Positions 52,718 to 61,846 of a stretch of DNA of 64,000 bases are shown one piece after another. A model generated the notes under the pieces. That model ran no database searches. It saw only the letters and a list, made by a program, of their open reading frames with translations, and had not been told where the DNA came from. Position 1 is the stretch's first letter; every line of letters begins with the position of its first letter. The position numbers and the translations under genes were made by a program. The stretch spans positions 5,001 through 69,000 of the forward strand of contig QCOF01000003.1 in assembly GCA_003209915.1 (NCBI GenBank), read 5' to 3'. This DNA comes from Pelagibacteraceae bacterium AG-430-E20 (GTDB taxonomy: Bacteria > Pseudomonadota > Alphaproteobacteria > Pelagibacterales > Pelagibacteraceae).

Positions 52718-53566
52718 ATGGATCTTAAAAATATATTGCCCGAAGATGGGCCACCTTTAAGTGAAGTTAATAAATATATTGAAAAATATAAAAATGACTT
52801 AATTGTAATTAAATATGGTGGAAACGTTTTAATTGACAGAAGCGTATTTAACAATTTTATAACAGATCTATATGTTTTAAATAAATTAGGTCTTTCAATA
52901 ATAGTTGTGCATGGTGGCGGGCCAAGAATAAAAAGAGAATTAGAAAAATCTAATATTCAATCAAAATTTATAAGAGGTTTAAGAGTTACTGATAAAAATA
53001 TAATCAATATTGTAGAATCTGTTTTAATTGACTTTAATGATGATATTGTCGAAAATTTGAACAAAAAAGGCTCTAAAGGTTTTTCAATACACACAAAAAA
53101 TAACAATATTATAGAGGTAATACCTGAAGCAGAAGAGTTAGGCTTTGTAGGGATACCAATATCGGTTAATAATGAAATAATATTTAATATCCTCAAGCAA
53201 AATAAAGTTCCAATTGTATCTCCATTAGGTTTAGATAAAAATAGTCAAACCTATAATATTAATGGTGATACAGCTGCTATGGCTATAGCTAAATCTTTAA
53301 AAGCTAGAAGATTATTACTAATGACAAATGTTGATGGCGTTCTTAACAAAGAAAAAAAATTAATAGAAGAAATATCGTCCACAGAAATTTTAGAAATGAT
53401 TAAAAATGAAACTATAACAGAAGGCATGATCCCTAAAATTAATGCTTGTTTAGATGCTGTAAATAATGGAGTAACTGGAGTTGGAATAATTAATGGCACA
53501 AAAAAGCATTCATGTTTATGGGAAATATTTTCTGACAAGGGTGCAGGTACATTGATTAGAAAATGA
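52718..53566 (+). CDS. argB: Acetylglutamate kinase
   Basis: ArgB phosphorylates N-acetylglutamate. V-I-K-Y-G-G-N-V-L near residue 31 and I-V-V-H-G-G-G-P-R near 65 bind the substrates. D-G-V-L (in N-V-D-G-V-L) and E-G-M-I-P-K near 238 are also typical. It is 282 residues. It overlaps the HAD gene by four bases. Confidence 0.95.
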   Translation: MDLKNILPEDGPPLSEVNKYIEKYKNDLIVIKYGGNVLIDRSVFNNFITDLYVLNKLGLSIIVVHGGGPRIKRELEKSNIQSKFIRGLRVTDKNIINIVESVLIDFNDDIVENLNKKGSKGFSIHTKNNNIIEVIPEAEELGFVGIPISVNNEIIFNILKQNKVPIVSPLGLDKNSQTYNINGDTAAMAIAKSLKARRLLLMTNVDGVLNKEKKLIEEISSTEILEMIKNETITEGMIPKINACLDAVNNGVTGVGIINGTKKHSCLWEIFSDKGAGTLIRK

Positions 53567-54234
53567 TAAAATTAAAGAATATTAAAAATATACTGTTTGA
53601 TTGTGATGGAGTTTTATATCAAGATCTAGAAGCTGTTTTTGGTCAAGTAAGTAAAAGAATGACAGAATATATATCTAAAAAGTTAAATTTAGATTTAAAA
53701 GTGGCCAAAGAATTGCAGAGAAGTTATTTTCATAAATACGACACCAGTCTTAATGGTTTAATGATTCATCATAATATCCCTCCAAGAGAATTCTTAGATT
53801 ATGTCCATGATATTGATTTATCTTTCTTGGAAAAAGATCAAACTTTAAGAAAAGAGCTTGAGAGTACAAATTTAAGAAAATTTGTTTTTACTAATGGAAG
53901 CAAAGAACACGTGAAAAACATAACCACATCACTTGGTATTGATGATCAATTTGAGAATGTTTTCGACATAGTAGATGCCAAATATAATCCCAAACCTGCA
54001 GCAAAAGCTTTTGATCTAATGATAGAAAAATTCAAAATAGATCCAAAAGAAACACTTTATATTGAAGATATTGCAAAAAATTTATCTATTGGAAAAAAAA
54101 GAGGAACAATAACTGCATGGTTAATCAATGACGAATACTGGGGTAAAAAAGAGTCAGATAAAGAATACATTGACTATAAGATAGAAAATCTTTCTTTATT
54201 TTTAAAAGAAATAAGGTTATTAAAAAACACATAA
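53563..54234 (+). CDS. HAD-family pyrimidine 5'-nucleotidase-like phosphatase
   Basis: HAD motif I is F-D-C-D-G-V-L-Y (residues 13-20), with the nucleophilic aspartate. Motif II is F-T-N-G-S near 105, and motif III/IV is Y-I-E-D-I-A-K-N near 166. The pattern and size (223) match the SDT1-like pyrimidine 5'-nucleotidase group, which in Alphaproteobacteria sits between argB and dapD, as here. The exact substrate is not certain. Confidence 0.88.
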   Translation: MIKLKNIKNILFDCDGVLYQDLEAVFGQVSKRMTEYISKKLNLDLKVAKELQRSYFHKYDTSLNGLMIHHNIPPREFLDYVHDIDLSFLEKDQTLRKELESTNLRKFVFTNGSKEHVKNITTSLGIDDQFENVFDIVDAKYNPKPAAKAFDLMIEKFKIDPKETLYIEDIAKNLSIGKKRGTITAWLINDEYWGKKESDKEYIDYKIENLSLFLKEIRLLKNT

Positions 54235-54239
54235 ACGTT

Positions 54240-55067
54240 ATGAGTATAGAAAATATTATTAGCGAAGCTTGGGAAAAAAGAGACCAGATAACCCCAAGTT
54301 CAGATGAAAATTTAAAGAATACTGTAAATCAAATTATTGACGATTTAGATAGCGGTAAAGTCAGAGTTGCTGAGAAAATAGATGGTGAGTGGAAAACTCA
54401 TCAATATCTTAAAAAAGCAATCATGTTAAGTTTTAGAATGTACTCAATGGAAAATTTAAATGGTCCATACAGTAGTTGGTATGATAAAGCTCATCTTTTA
54501 AAAGGTAAAACAGCAGGATGGACTAAAGAAAATCATGAAAAGGCTGGTTTTAGAATGGTACCCAATTCACCTGTGAGAAAAGGATCTTACGTTGGAAAAA
54601 ATGCAGTATTAATGCCGTGCTATGTTAATATTGGTGCGTACATAGATGAAGGCACTATGATTGATACTTTTGCAAGAGCTGGGAGTTGCTGTCAAATTGG
54701 GAAAAATTGTCATATTTCAGCTGGCTCTGGTGTCGGGGGTGTATTGGAGCCTGCTCAAGCATTACCCACCATAATTGAAGACAATGTTTTCCTTGGTGCC
54801 ATGTCTGAAGTTGTTGAAGGTGTAATAGTTGGAGAAGGATCTGTATTAAGTATGGGAATGTATATTGGTCAATCCACAAAAATAGTTGATAGAAAAACTG
54901 GTGAAATTACTTATGGAAAAATACCACCTTATTCAGTTGTTGTACCTGGTTCTTTACCAGATAAAAATAATCCTGCAGCGCCATCCCTTTATTGTGCGGT
55001 AATTATTAAACAGGTTGATGAAAAAACTAGATCAAAAACATCAGTAAACGATCTTTTGAGAGAATAA
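54240..55067 (+). CDS. dapD: Tetrahydrodipicolinate N-succinyltransferase
   Basis: DapD succinylates tetrahydrodipicolinate in the lysine/DAP pathway. A helical N-terminal domain is followed by left-handed beta-helix hexapeptide repeats (about residues 108-210), with the conserved G-T-M-I-D-T-F-A and G-S-G-V-G-G-V-L-E-P near 164. It is 275 residues. dapE follows two bases later, and lysC for the same pathway is at 5835. Confidence 0.97.
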   Translation: MSIENIISEAWEKRDQITPSSDENLKNTVNQIIDDLDSGKVRVAEKIDGEWKTHQYLKKAIMLSFRMYSMENLNGPYSSWYDKAHLLKGKTAGWTKENHEKAGFRMVPNSPVRKGSYVGKNAVLMPCYVNIGAYIDEGTMIDTFARAGSCCQIGKNCHISAGSGVGGVLEPAQALPTIIEDNVFLGAMSEVVEGVIVGEGSVLSMGMYIGQSTKIVDRKTGEITYGKIPPYSVVVPGSLPDKNNPAAPSLYCAVIIKQVDEKTRSKTSVNDLLRE

Positions 55068-55069
55068 AA

Positions 55070-56227
55070 ATGCAAAAAATTAATGAACTTCAATTAGCTA
55101 AAGAGCTAATTAGGTTTCCTTCAGTAACTCCTGTTGATGCAGGTGTAATGAGTTTTTTAGAAAAAAAGCTAAAACAGCTTGGTTTTAAAACTAAAGTACT
55201 TGAATTTAGAGAAAAGAACAGCAAACCAGTAAAAAACCTTTACGCAAGACTTGGTAATAAAAGTCCTAACTTTTGTTATGCAGGTCATTTAGATGTGGTG
55301 CCTGCTGGAAACCTTAAGGACTGGACAGTCAATCCATTTAAACCCTCAATTAAAAAAGGACATTTAATTGGAAGAGGTGCAAATGATATGAAAAGCTCTA
55401 TAGCAGCGTTTGTTGCAGCAATCAGCAATTTTATTGAAAATTACTCTGATTTTAAAGGCTCAATTAGTCTTTTAGTTACTGGGGACGAAGAAGGTGTCGC
55501 TATTAATGGGACGAAAAAAGTTGTGGAGTATTTAAAAAAAAGAAAAGAGAAAATCGATTTTTGTTTAGTAGGTGAGCCAACTAACCCAAGTAAATTGGGT
55601 GAAATGATTAAAATTGGGAGAAGAGGAAGTATGAACGGTAGATTAACTATAACTGGAGTACAAGGGCACGTAGCTTATCCTCATCGAGCAAATAATCCTT
55701 CAACAGCACTTGTGCAAATTCTTAAAGAAATAAAAGATATCAAATTTGATCAAGGAACAAAGGATTTTCAAGCAACTAACTTGGAAATAACAAATATAAA
55801 TATTAATAACACTGCTGATAATGTAATTCCAGGTTTTGCTACAGCTACATTTAATATAAGATTTAATAATAAACACTCCTCTACTTCCCTGAAGAGTAAG
55901 GTAAATAAAGTTATTAAAAAAATATCAGCTAAAAATAAATCTAAATACAAAATTGAATATAGTGTATCCGGAGAAGCTTTTTTAACAAATCCTAATAAAA
56001 CAACCTTTATGATACAAGATATAATTAAGAAAATTACAAAAATAAAACCTAAACTTTCAACAACAGGTGGAACTTCAGATGCAAGGTTTATTAGGAAAAT
56101 TGCACCTTGTTTAGAATTTGGGTTAGTTGGTAAAACCATGCATAAAGTAGATGAAGCAGTTTCACTGTCAGATTTAAAAAAATTGACCTTAATTTATTCA
56201 AATATATTGAAAAATTATTTTAAGTGA
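55070..56227 (+). CDS. dapE: Succinyl-diaminopimelate desuccinylase
   Basis: An M20-family zinc hydrolase that removes the succinyl group added by DapD. Metal ligands are visible in A-G-H-L-D-V-V-P-A-G near residue 67, G-R-G-A-N-D-M-K-S near 100 (normally G-R-G-A-x-D-M) and G-D-E-E-G near 134. It is 385 residues and overlaps the HDAC-like gene by four bases, so dapD, dapE and that gene are translated as one chain. Confidence 0.96.
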   Translation: MQKINELQLAKELIRFPSVTPVDAGVMSFLEKKLKQLGFKTKVLEFREKNSKPVKNLYARLGNKSPNFCYAGHLDVVPAGNLKDWTVNPFKPSIKKGHLIGRGANDMKSSIAAFVAAISNFIENYSDFKGSISLLVTGDEEGVAINGTKKVVEYLKKRKEKIDFCLVGEPTNPSKLGEMIKIGRRGSMNGRLTITGVQGHVAYPHRANNPSTALVQILKEIKDIKFDQGTKDFQATNLEITNININNTADNVIPGFATATFNIRFNNKHSSTSLKSKVNKVIKKISAKNKSKYKIEYSVSGEAFLTNPNKTTFMIQDIIKKITKIKPKLSTTGGTSDARFIRKIAPCLEFGLVGKTMHKVDEAVSLSDLKKLTLIYSNILKNYFK

Positions 56228-57153
56228 AAACAGGGTTAATTACATCAGATACATATCAAAATCATAATACTGGGGATGGACATCCTGAAAAAATTGATAG
56301 AGTTTCTGTTGTAATAGATAATTTTAAAAAATTAGATAATAAAAAATTAATTTGGAAGAAACCAAATAAATTTGAGATTTCTTTTTTAATTAAAACTCAC
56401 ACCTCAAATTATATAGATCAAGTAAATAAATCTTTTCCCAAAAAAGGATATAATATTCTTGATGGCGACACTATAGTTTCTCCTGGTAGTAAAGATGCTT
56501 CTAAGGATGCTGTGGGTTCAATTATTACTGCAATTGATGGGGTGCAGAATAAAGAGTTTAAAAATGCATTTTGTGCGGTAAGACCACCCGGACATCACGC
56601 AGAAAAAGAAAAAGCAATGGGTTTTTGTATCTTCAATAATGTTGCTGTCGGAGCAAATTACTTAATCGAAAAATATAAATATAATAAAATAGCAATTATT
56701 GATTTTGATGTTCACCATGGAAACGGTACTCAAGACATTTTTTATGATAACGAAAAAGTTTTATTTATTTCTACTCACCAATATCCTTACTATCCAGGTT
56801 CTGGTTCTGAAAAAGAAAAAGGTAATTTTAATAACGTATTAAATATCCCTCTTGAAGCTGGAACATCTGCAGAAAAGTATCTAAACGCTTACGAAAATGT
56901 TCTAAGTAAAGTAAGAGAGTTTAAGCCTGAATTCTTGTTGTTTTCTGCAGGTTTTGATGCACACATTGATGATCCTTTGGGCCAACTGCAGCTTAGTTCT
57001 GAGGATTTTTATAAAATTACTAAAAGAACATTGGAGATCTCAAAACCATTTTGTAATGGAAATGTTGTATCAATACTTGAGGGTGGATATGATCTTAAAG
57101 CTTTACAAGAAAGTACCAAGAGACATGTTGATGCTCTAATAGAATTTAATTGA
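56224..57153 (+). CDS. Histone deacetylase-like amidohydrolase
   Basis: The zinc-deacetylase fold is clear: R-P-P-G-H-H-A (H124, H125), D-F-D-V-H-H-G-N-G-T-Q (residues 160-170, zinc ligands D162 and H164) and S-A-G-F-D-A-H (third ligand) near 242. The length of 309 fits class II HDAC and acetylpolyamine hydrolase types. The start is GTG at 56224, overlapping dapE by four bases. Bacterial members deacetylate polyamines, acetoin-related or protein substrates; which one applies here is unknown. A SET-domain gene follows 32 bases later. Confidence 0.92.
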   Translation: MKTGLITSDTYQNHNTGDGHPEKIDRVSVVIDNFKKLDNKKLIWKKPNKFEISFLIKTHTSNYIDQVNKSFPKKGYNILDGDTIVSPGSKDASKDAVGSIITAIDGVQNKEFKNAFCAVRPPGHHAEKEKAMGFCIFNNVAVGANYLIEKYKYNKIAIIDFDVHHGNGTQDIFYDNEKVLFISTHQYPYYPGSGSEKEKGNFNNVLNIPLEAGTSAEKYLNAYENVLSKVREFKPEFLLFSAGFDAHIDDPLGQLQLSSEDFYKITKRTLEISKPFCNGNVVSILEGGYDLKALQESTKRHVDALIEFN

Positions 57154-57185
57154 TAAATTAATAATACTATCTAAACACACTCTAA

Positions 57186-57677
57186 ATGAAACTGTACAGA
57201 ATTAAAAAGTCAACTATAGATAAAAAAGGAAGAGGACTTTACGCAACTAAAGATATTAAAGCTGGAACTAAGGTAATTGATTACATCGGTAAATTAATCA
57301 CAAAAAAACAAACTGAAGAGTCTGATAAATACGATAACGGTAAGCCCATTTATTTATTTACTATAAATAAAAGATACGATCTTGATGGAGATTTTCCATG
57401 GAATACTGCGGGTTTAATCAATCATTCATGTGATAACAATTGTGACTATGATGGTAAAGGACTAAAAATTTGGGTTAAAGCAATAAGAGATATTAAAAAG
57501 GGTGAGGAATTTACTTGTGATTACGGATTTGGTTACGATGAAAATTACAAACAATTTCCATGTAAATGTAAATCTAAAAACTGTTGTGGCTATATAGTAA
57601 GAGCTGAGTCTAGGTGGAGAATTAATAAAAAGTTTGCAATGAGCAACAAAAAAAAATTAATAAATAACTCTATATAA
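57186..57677 (+). CDS. SET-domain protein-lysine methyltransferase
   Basis: The whole 163-residue protein is a SET domain with post-SET. G-R-G-L-Y-A (residues 15-20) is the SAM-binding start, N-H-S-C (79-82) and E-E-F-T-C-D-Y-G-F (107-115) are the catalytic knot, and C-K-C-K-S-K-N-C-C-G (126-135) is a post-SET cysteine cluster for zinc. These are the residues of active eukaryotic-type lysine methyltransferases. The 3' end overlaps convergent truA by 21 bases. The target in a bacterium is unknown; basic proteins or ribosomal proteins are possible. Confidence 0.92.
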   Translation: MKLYRIKKSTIDKKGRGLYATKDIKAGTKVIDYIGKLITKKQTEESDKYDNGKPIYLFTINKRYDLDGDFPWNTAGLINHSCDNNCDYDGKGLKIWVKAIRDIKKGEEFTCDYGFGYDENYKQFPCKCKSKNCCGYIVRAESRWRINKKFAMSNKKKLINNSI

Positions 57678-58397
57678 ATAAAGCCCTTCGGGTGGTGCTG
57701 GTGGAGCACACAGTACTCTTTTTTTTGATTTAAATACTTTGTCAAAAGTTTTTAGATCCCATTTCTTCTCACCTAAATATTTTAGACAACCTACCATCGA
57801 TCTTACTTGCTGTTGTAAAAATGATTGTGATTTAAATTCTATTTCAATTTTATTTTTTAATGTTCTTATTTTGATTGATTTAATTGTTCTGATTGGACTT
57901 TTAGCGTGACAACTTGATGATCTATAGGTTGAGTAGTCATTCGTTCCCAATAATTTTTTTGCTCCTTTTTTCATTAAATCAACATCTAGAATTTTCCTCA
58001 CATGCCACCCTCTTCCATTTTCAATTACAGGAGCACTTATTTGATTAAAAATTATATATCTATAAATTCTTTGTTTGGCAGAAAATCGTGAATGAAATTT
58101 TTCACTTCTCTTTTTAATTTGAGTAATTGCTATGCCTTTATTATTAAGAAAATGATTAATTGATTTTAAAAATTTTGTTAAATCTAAAATTTTTTTTTGA
58201 TAATCAAAGTGAGCTGACTGAGCATGAGCGTGTACACCTGCATCCGTTCTGCCAGACCCATTTAGAATTATTTTTTCTTTTAAAAGTTTTGATAAATGTT
58301 GTTGAATTAATCCTTGAATAGTAGAGCCTTTTTTTTGAATCTGCCAACCTCTAAAACTCGTTCCAACATATTCAATAATAACTTGATACCTCGCCAT
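57657..58397 (-). CDS. truA: tRNA pseudouridine(38-40) synthase
   Basis: TruA makes pseudouridine in the tRNA anticodon stem-loop. The catalytic aspartate is in G-S-G-R-T-D-A-G-V-H-A near residue 52. Y-V-G-T-S-F-R-G-W-Q and the C-terminal F-L-Q-Q-Q-V-R-S-M-V-G are also typical. It is 246 residues and starts directly after fmt ends. The order def-fmt-truA is common in Alphaproteobacteria. Confidence 0.96.
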   Translation of the reverse strand: MARYQVIIEYVGTSFRGWQIQKKGSTIQGLIQQHLSKLLKEKIILNGSGRTDAGVHAHAQSAHFDYQKKILDLTKFLKSINHFLNNKGIAITQIKKRSEKFHSRFSAKQRIYRYIIFNQISAPVIENGRGWHVRKILDVDLMKKGAKKLLGTNDYSTYRSSSCHAKSPIRTIKSIKIRTLKNKIEIEFKSQSFLQQQVRSMVGCLKYLGEKKWDLKTFDKVFKSKKRVLCAPPAPPEGLYLYRVIY

Positions 58398-59321
58398 TTA
58401 AATCTGATGGCCTTTTCTAATTCTTGAACCAAGCATAAATTCACCTATATTTTGAGGCCTTTTTCCTTGTCTTTGTATCTCTGTGACTTTAATTGATTTC
58501 TTATCTCCACATGCAATTTCTAAATAATCGTTAAGCACCTCTCCCGGATTTCCAATCCCATTGCTGATTTCTCCTTTTAAAATTTTATATCTCTCACCAC
58601 TTGATATAAAAAAAGCACCTGGAACCGGATATAAACCATTTATTTTCCCGATAATATTTTCTGCATTACTAGTCCAATCAATTAAACCCTCTGTCTTTTG
58701 AATTTTTGGAGCATAAGTTGCTTTTGAATGATCTTGATCCACGAAAGTTGCTTTGTCTTCAAGTATGTCATCAATATTATCTAAAATTTTTTCTGAGGCA
58801 ATAAAAGATAACTTTTCAGCAATTTCAGCAGAATTAAAATTATTCTCCATATTGATTTTATAGGTATTGTAAACTGGACCTGTGTCTAATTTTTCTTCTA
58901 TTTTCATAATACTGACCCCAGTTACTTTATCTAAATTCATTATAGCTCTTTGTATAGGTGCCGCTCCTCTCCACTTGGGTAGAATAGATGCATGTATGTT
59001 TATAAATCCTTTTTTTGTTAAACTTAAAAATTCTTTAGGTATAATTTGTCCATAGGCTACAACAATTGCTAGATCTGCATCTACTGATTTAAAAAATTCG
59101 TATTCTTGTTTATTTTCTTTTAAAGTTGATGGTGCCCTGTACTCTAAATTTAAAGTTTCAGAAATTCCTTGAATAGGAGATTTATTAATTTTTTGTCCAC
59201 GATGTGATTTTTGTGGAGGTTGAGTATAAACGCATGTCACAGGATATCCATTTTGATAAAGAGATTTCAAAATTGGTACAGCAAACATGGATGTACCCAT
59301 AAAAATAATTTTCTTAGCCAT
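58398..59321 (-). CDS. fmt: Methionyl-tRNA formyltransferase
   Basis: Fmt formylates initiator Met-tRNA with 10-formyl-THF. V-V-A-Y-G-Q-I-I-P near residue 87 and N-I-H-A-S-I-L-P-K-W-R-G-A-A-P-I near 108 contain the catalytic Asn-His. The C-terminal tRNA-binding domain follows. It is 307 residues and lies three bases behind def. Confidence 0.97.
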   Translation of the reverse strand: MAKKIIFMGTSMFAVPILKSLYQNGYPVTCVYTQPPQKSHRGQKINKSPIQGISETLNLEYRAPSTLKENKQEYEFFKSVDADLAIVVAYGQIIPKEFLSLTKKGFINIHASILPKWRGAAPIQRAIMNLDKVTGVSIMKIEEKLDTGPVYNTYKINMENNFNSAEIAEKLSFIASEKILDNIDDILEDKATFVDQDHSKATYAPKIQKTEGLIDWTSNAENIIGKINGLYPVPGAFFISSGERYKILKGEISNGIGNPGEVLNDYLEIACGDKKSIKVTEIQRQGKRPQNIGEFMLGSRIRKGHQI

Positions 59322-59324
59322 AAA

Positions 59325-59843
59325 TTAAACTTCGGCTGTATTTGATTTTAATTTTGATAATTTTTTAATTATCATCGATTTTTTTAATTTTGAGAGATAA
59401 TCGATAAATAATATACCTTCTAGGTGATCCATTTCATGTTGAATGCATGTAGCAAGTAAACCTTCAGCCTTTAATAATTGTTTTTGTCCATTATAATCCA
59501 AATATTCTACTTCACATTTACTTGGTCTATCTATATCTGCAAATTGGTTTGGAACCGAAAGGCATCCTTCTTCATAAGTAGCTTTTAAAGGGTCTTTATT
59601 TTTAATTATTGGATTTACAAAATATCTTGGCTCTTTTTTATTTTCTTCTTTGCAAATATCCATCACTATAATCCTTTGTGGTATTCCAACTTGTATTGCA
59701 GCAAGACCAATTCCGTTGGCAGCATACATAGTCTCCAACATATCTTTCATTAGTTTCTGCTCTTCCTTTCCAACTTGATTTACTGGTTTTGAAATTTGTC
59801 TGAGCAATTTATTGGGTTCTGTAATAATACTTCTTATAGCCAT
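59325..59843 (-). CDS. def: Peptide deformylase
   Basis: Def removes the formyl group after translation. All three motifs are present: G-I-G-L-A-A-I-Q-V-G near residue 45, E-G-C-L-S-V-P near 92 and Q-H-E-M-D-H-L-E-G near 134, giving the metal ligands Cys and two His. It is 172 residues. It heads the def-fmt-truA group, 25 bases after the large exported protein. Confidence 0.97.
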   Translation of the reverse strand: MAIRSIITEPNKLLRQISKPVNQVGKEEQKLMKDMLETMYAANGIGLAAIQVGIPQRIIVMDICKEENKKEPRYFVNPIIKNKDPLKATYEEGCLSVPNQFADIDRPSKCEVEYLDYNGQKQLLKAEGLLATCIQHEMDHLEGILFIDYLSKLKKSMIIKKLSKLKSNTAEV

Positions 59844-59868
59844 ATTTATGTTTATTTTATTATAAATT

Positions 59869-61632
59869 TTATACTTTTAAAGGTAGAACTTTTAACAAAA
59901 GTTTATTTCTAATCAAATCAACATTTAGCTGATTAAGTGTATTGATAATAAAATAAACTGTATCTTCATCTAAATTTTCTATTTTTTCTGGACCAATAAC
60001 TTCAATTACCCTAAGCAATGCAGCACCAATTTCTTTATTTTCAATCATGAACTGAATGTCTGCTGGCATTTCTGACTGCTTAATCTCATACAGACTGTCG
60101 TATTTTTTGGAGATTTGAATTCCATCAGATTTTAATGCCTCTAAAAAAATAATATCTTTTTTAGATAAAAAATATTTTTTATCTTTTTTGATCTTCTTTA
60201 AAAATTTTTCAAGATCTTGTTCTATTTGAGATTTCGCATAGTCTCCGTTAAAATAATTTACTAATTTGGATTGATGCAAAACTTTATTGTTAAATTTAAT
60301 TTTTTTATCACTTACTTGCTCTGTTTTAGAATATCTATTATAAAAAGTTGTATAATTTGAAGGTACGTCATCTTCTGAAATTTGATTTAAAAACCGTTTT
60401 AATTCTTCATCAAAAGCATTACCAATTTCATCCTTGTTAAATGCATCTTTTAAAGTTTTCATCAATTCTAACTTTGAATTTGGCTCCTTCATTAAAAGTG
60501 TTCGCTGGTATAATAGTGCTCTGCCTTCTATTGGTGATAAGGACTTATAGACTTCTTGAGCATTTAACAGTTGACTAATATTAAATTGAAACTTTTTATA
60601 AAATTCAAATAAATCTTTTTCTGAATAATTTTTATCATGAACTGCTTTTTCAATAGTAGAAATTTTATCTATATCACTAATTTCTACATCTTTAATGTTA
60701 AAGAGAAGATTAGATGCAGATAAATATTGCCAAATAAATTTTGGAGTATCCACATTAGGCTCAAATGAAAATTCAGGATCAGTTCGATGTGCTAAATGAA
60801 AATCTAAAATAGAGTTTTCAGAAATTGTTTTATCTGCTTCCTCTACATATCCAAATAAGTAACTTATTTTATTTTCATAGTAATCATCTTGAAAACCAAG
60901 TTCTTTTTTCAAATCTAAAATTAATTGAGCCTCTTCATTTTTACCATAATTGATTAGACAATATAAATTGAACTTGGACAAATATTCATCCTCAATTGGT
61001 TTAGTAATATTAGAAAAAATTTCACATGATTTTTTTATGTTCGAGTCAGATAAATAAGTGTCTACTAAAAACCTAGTTAGCTCAGGGTGCAAATTAGTAG
61101 TCTGATTTTTTATCAAATATTCTTCAATTAGGTTTAGATTAGAGTTTTTAATTAACCAATCAGATTTAAATTTTAAAAACTCTTGCTCACTTATATTTTG
61201 ATTTGGGTAGTAAGCATTGGTTAACATGGAAATATTCATTATTTCTGAAGCATCTTGTGAAAGATTATATTTATTAATGTTTTTAAAAAGACTTTTTAAT
61301 TTAGAACCGTCAGAATTTGACCACATATCGATACTTAGTCCATATTCAGCTGGATCATATAATCCTACAATTTTAATTTCTTTCGACGCAATATCTTGGT
61401 CTAGTTTGATTGGATCAATTTTCTTGTTTGATTGCATGTCATAAATGCTGCTTCCAGCGCTATTGTTTTGATTTTGATCAGAAATATTGGTTTCTACAAC
61501 AATATCTGTTTCTTTTTTTTCTAAATTCCAGATATCAACTGGTTTATTTTCTGCGAACGTATTTGTAGCTGATAATAAATAAAATATTAAAATTGAAAAA
61601 TATTTTTTATTTAACAATTTTAAAATTTTCAT
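59869..61632 (-). CDS. Large exported helical protein, unknown function
   Basis: A 587-residue protein with a signal peptide (about residues 1-27: basic start, L-I-F-Y-L-L-S-A core, end near T-F-A-E-N). The rest is acidic and helix-rich, with no membrane segment. Spacing of helices such as S-C-E-I-F-S-N and Y-C-L-I-N-Y-G-K-N-E-E-A-Q-L-I-L suggests TPR- or SEL1-like repeats in the middle. I do not recognise a named family. It overlaps the small membrane protein upstream by 26 bases, so the two are probably coupled and may work together in the envelope. Confidence 0.8.
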   Translation of the reverse strand: MKILKLLNKKYFSILIFYLLSATNTFAENKPVDIWNLEKKETDIVVETNISDQNQNNSAGSSIYDMQSNKKIDPIKLDQDIASKEIKIVGLYDPAEYGLSIDMWSNSDGSKLKSLFKNINKYNLSQDASEIMNISMLTNAYYPNQNISEQEFLKFKSDWLIKNSNLNLIEEYLIKNQTTNLHPELTRFLVDTYLSDSNIKKSCEIFSNITKPIEDEYLSKFNLYCLINYGKNEEAQLILDLKKELGFQDDYYENKISYLFGYVEEADKTISENSILDFHLAHRTDPEFSFEPNVDTPKFIWQYLSASNLLFNIKDVEISDIDKISTIEKAVHDKNYSEKDLFEFYKKFQFNISQLLNAQEVYKSLSPIEGRALLYQRTLLMKEPNSKLELMKTLKDAFNKDEIGNAFDEELKRFLNQISEDDVPSNYTTFYNRYSKTEQVSDKKIKFNNKVLHQSKLVNYFNGDYAKSQIEQDLEKFLKKIKKDKKYFLSKKDIIFLEALKSDGIQISKKYDSLYEIKQSEMPADIQFMIENKEIGAALLRVIEVIGPEKIENLDEDTVYFIINTLNQLNVDLIRNKLLLKVLPLKV

Positions 61633-61789
61633 TTGGAATTATTTTTTCTATTTCTTTTTTAGGTGCAGGAAAATCTAATAAGTTTATAAAAAATACAATT
61701 CCTATAACAACAATCAATCCAAGTGTTGATTTAATTACAATTCCTGTAATACTAGCTTTGCCTGAACTTGTGTTTTTAGTAAATTGCAT
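61607..61789 (-). CDS. 60-residue membrane protein
   Basis: One membrane segment (about residues 16-38, I-V-I-K-S-T-L-G-L-I-V-V-I-G-I-V-F-F) followed by a short tail P-A-P-K-K-E-I-E-K-I-I-P-N-E-N-F-K. The gene starts at an ATG at 61789 and overlaps the start of the exported 587-residue protein by 26 bases. It is read divergently from aroK. The overlap and sensible topology favour a real gene. No family is recognised. Confidence 0.65.
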   Translation of the reverse strand: MQFTKNTSSGKASITGIVIKSTLGLIVVIGIVFFINLLDFPAPKKEIEKIIPNENFKIVK

Positions 61790-61846
61790 ATAACTTTAGA
61801 TAATTTCAAATTAAGACATATTTGTGTTTTTTCAATAAAGAAACTT

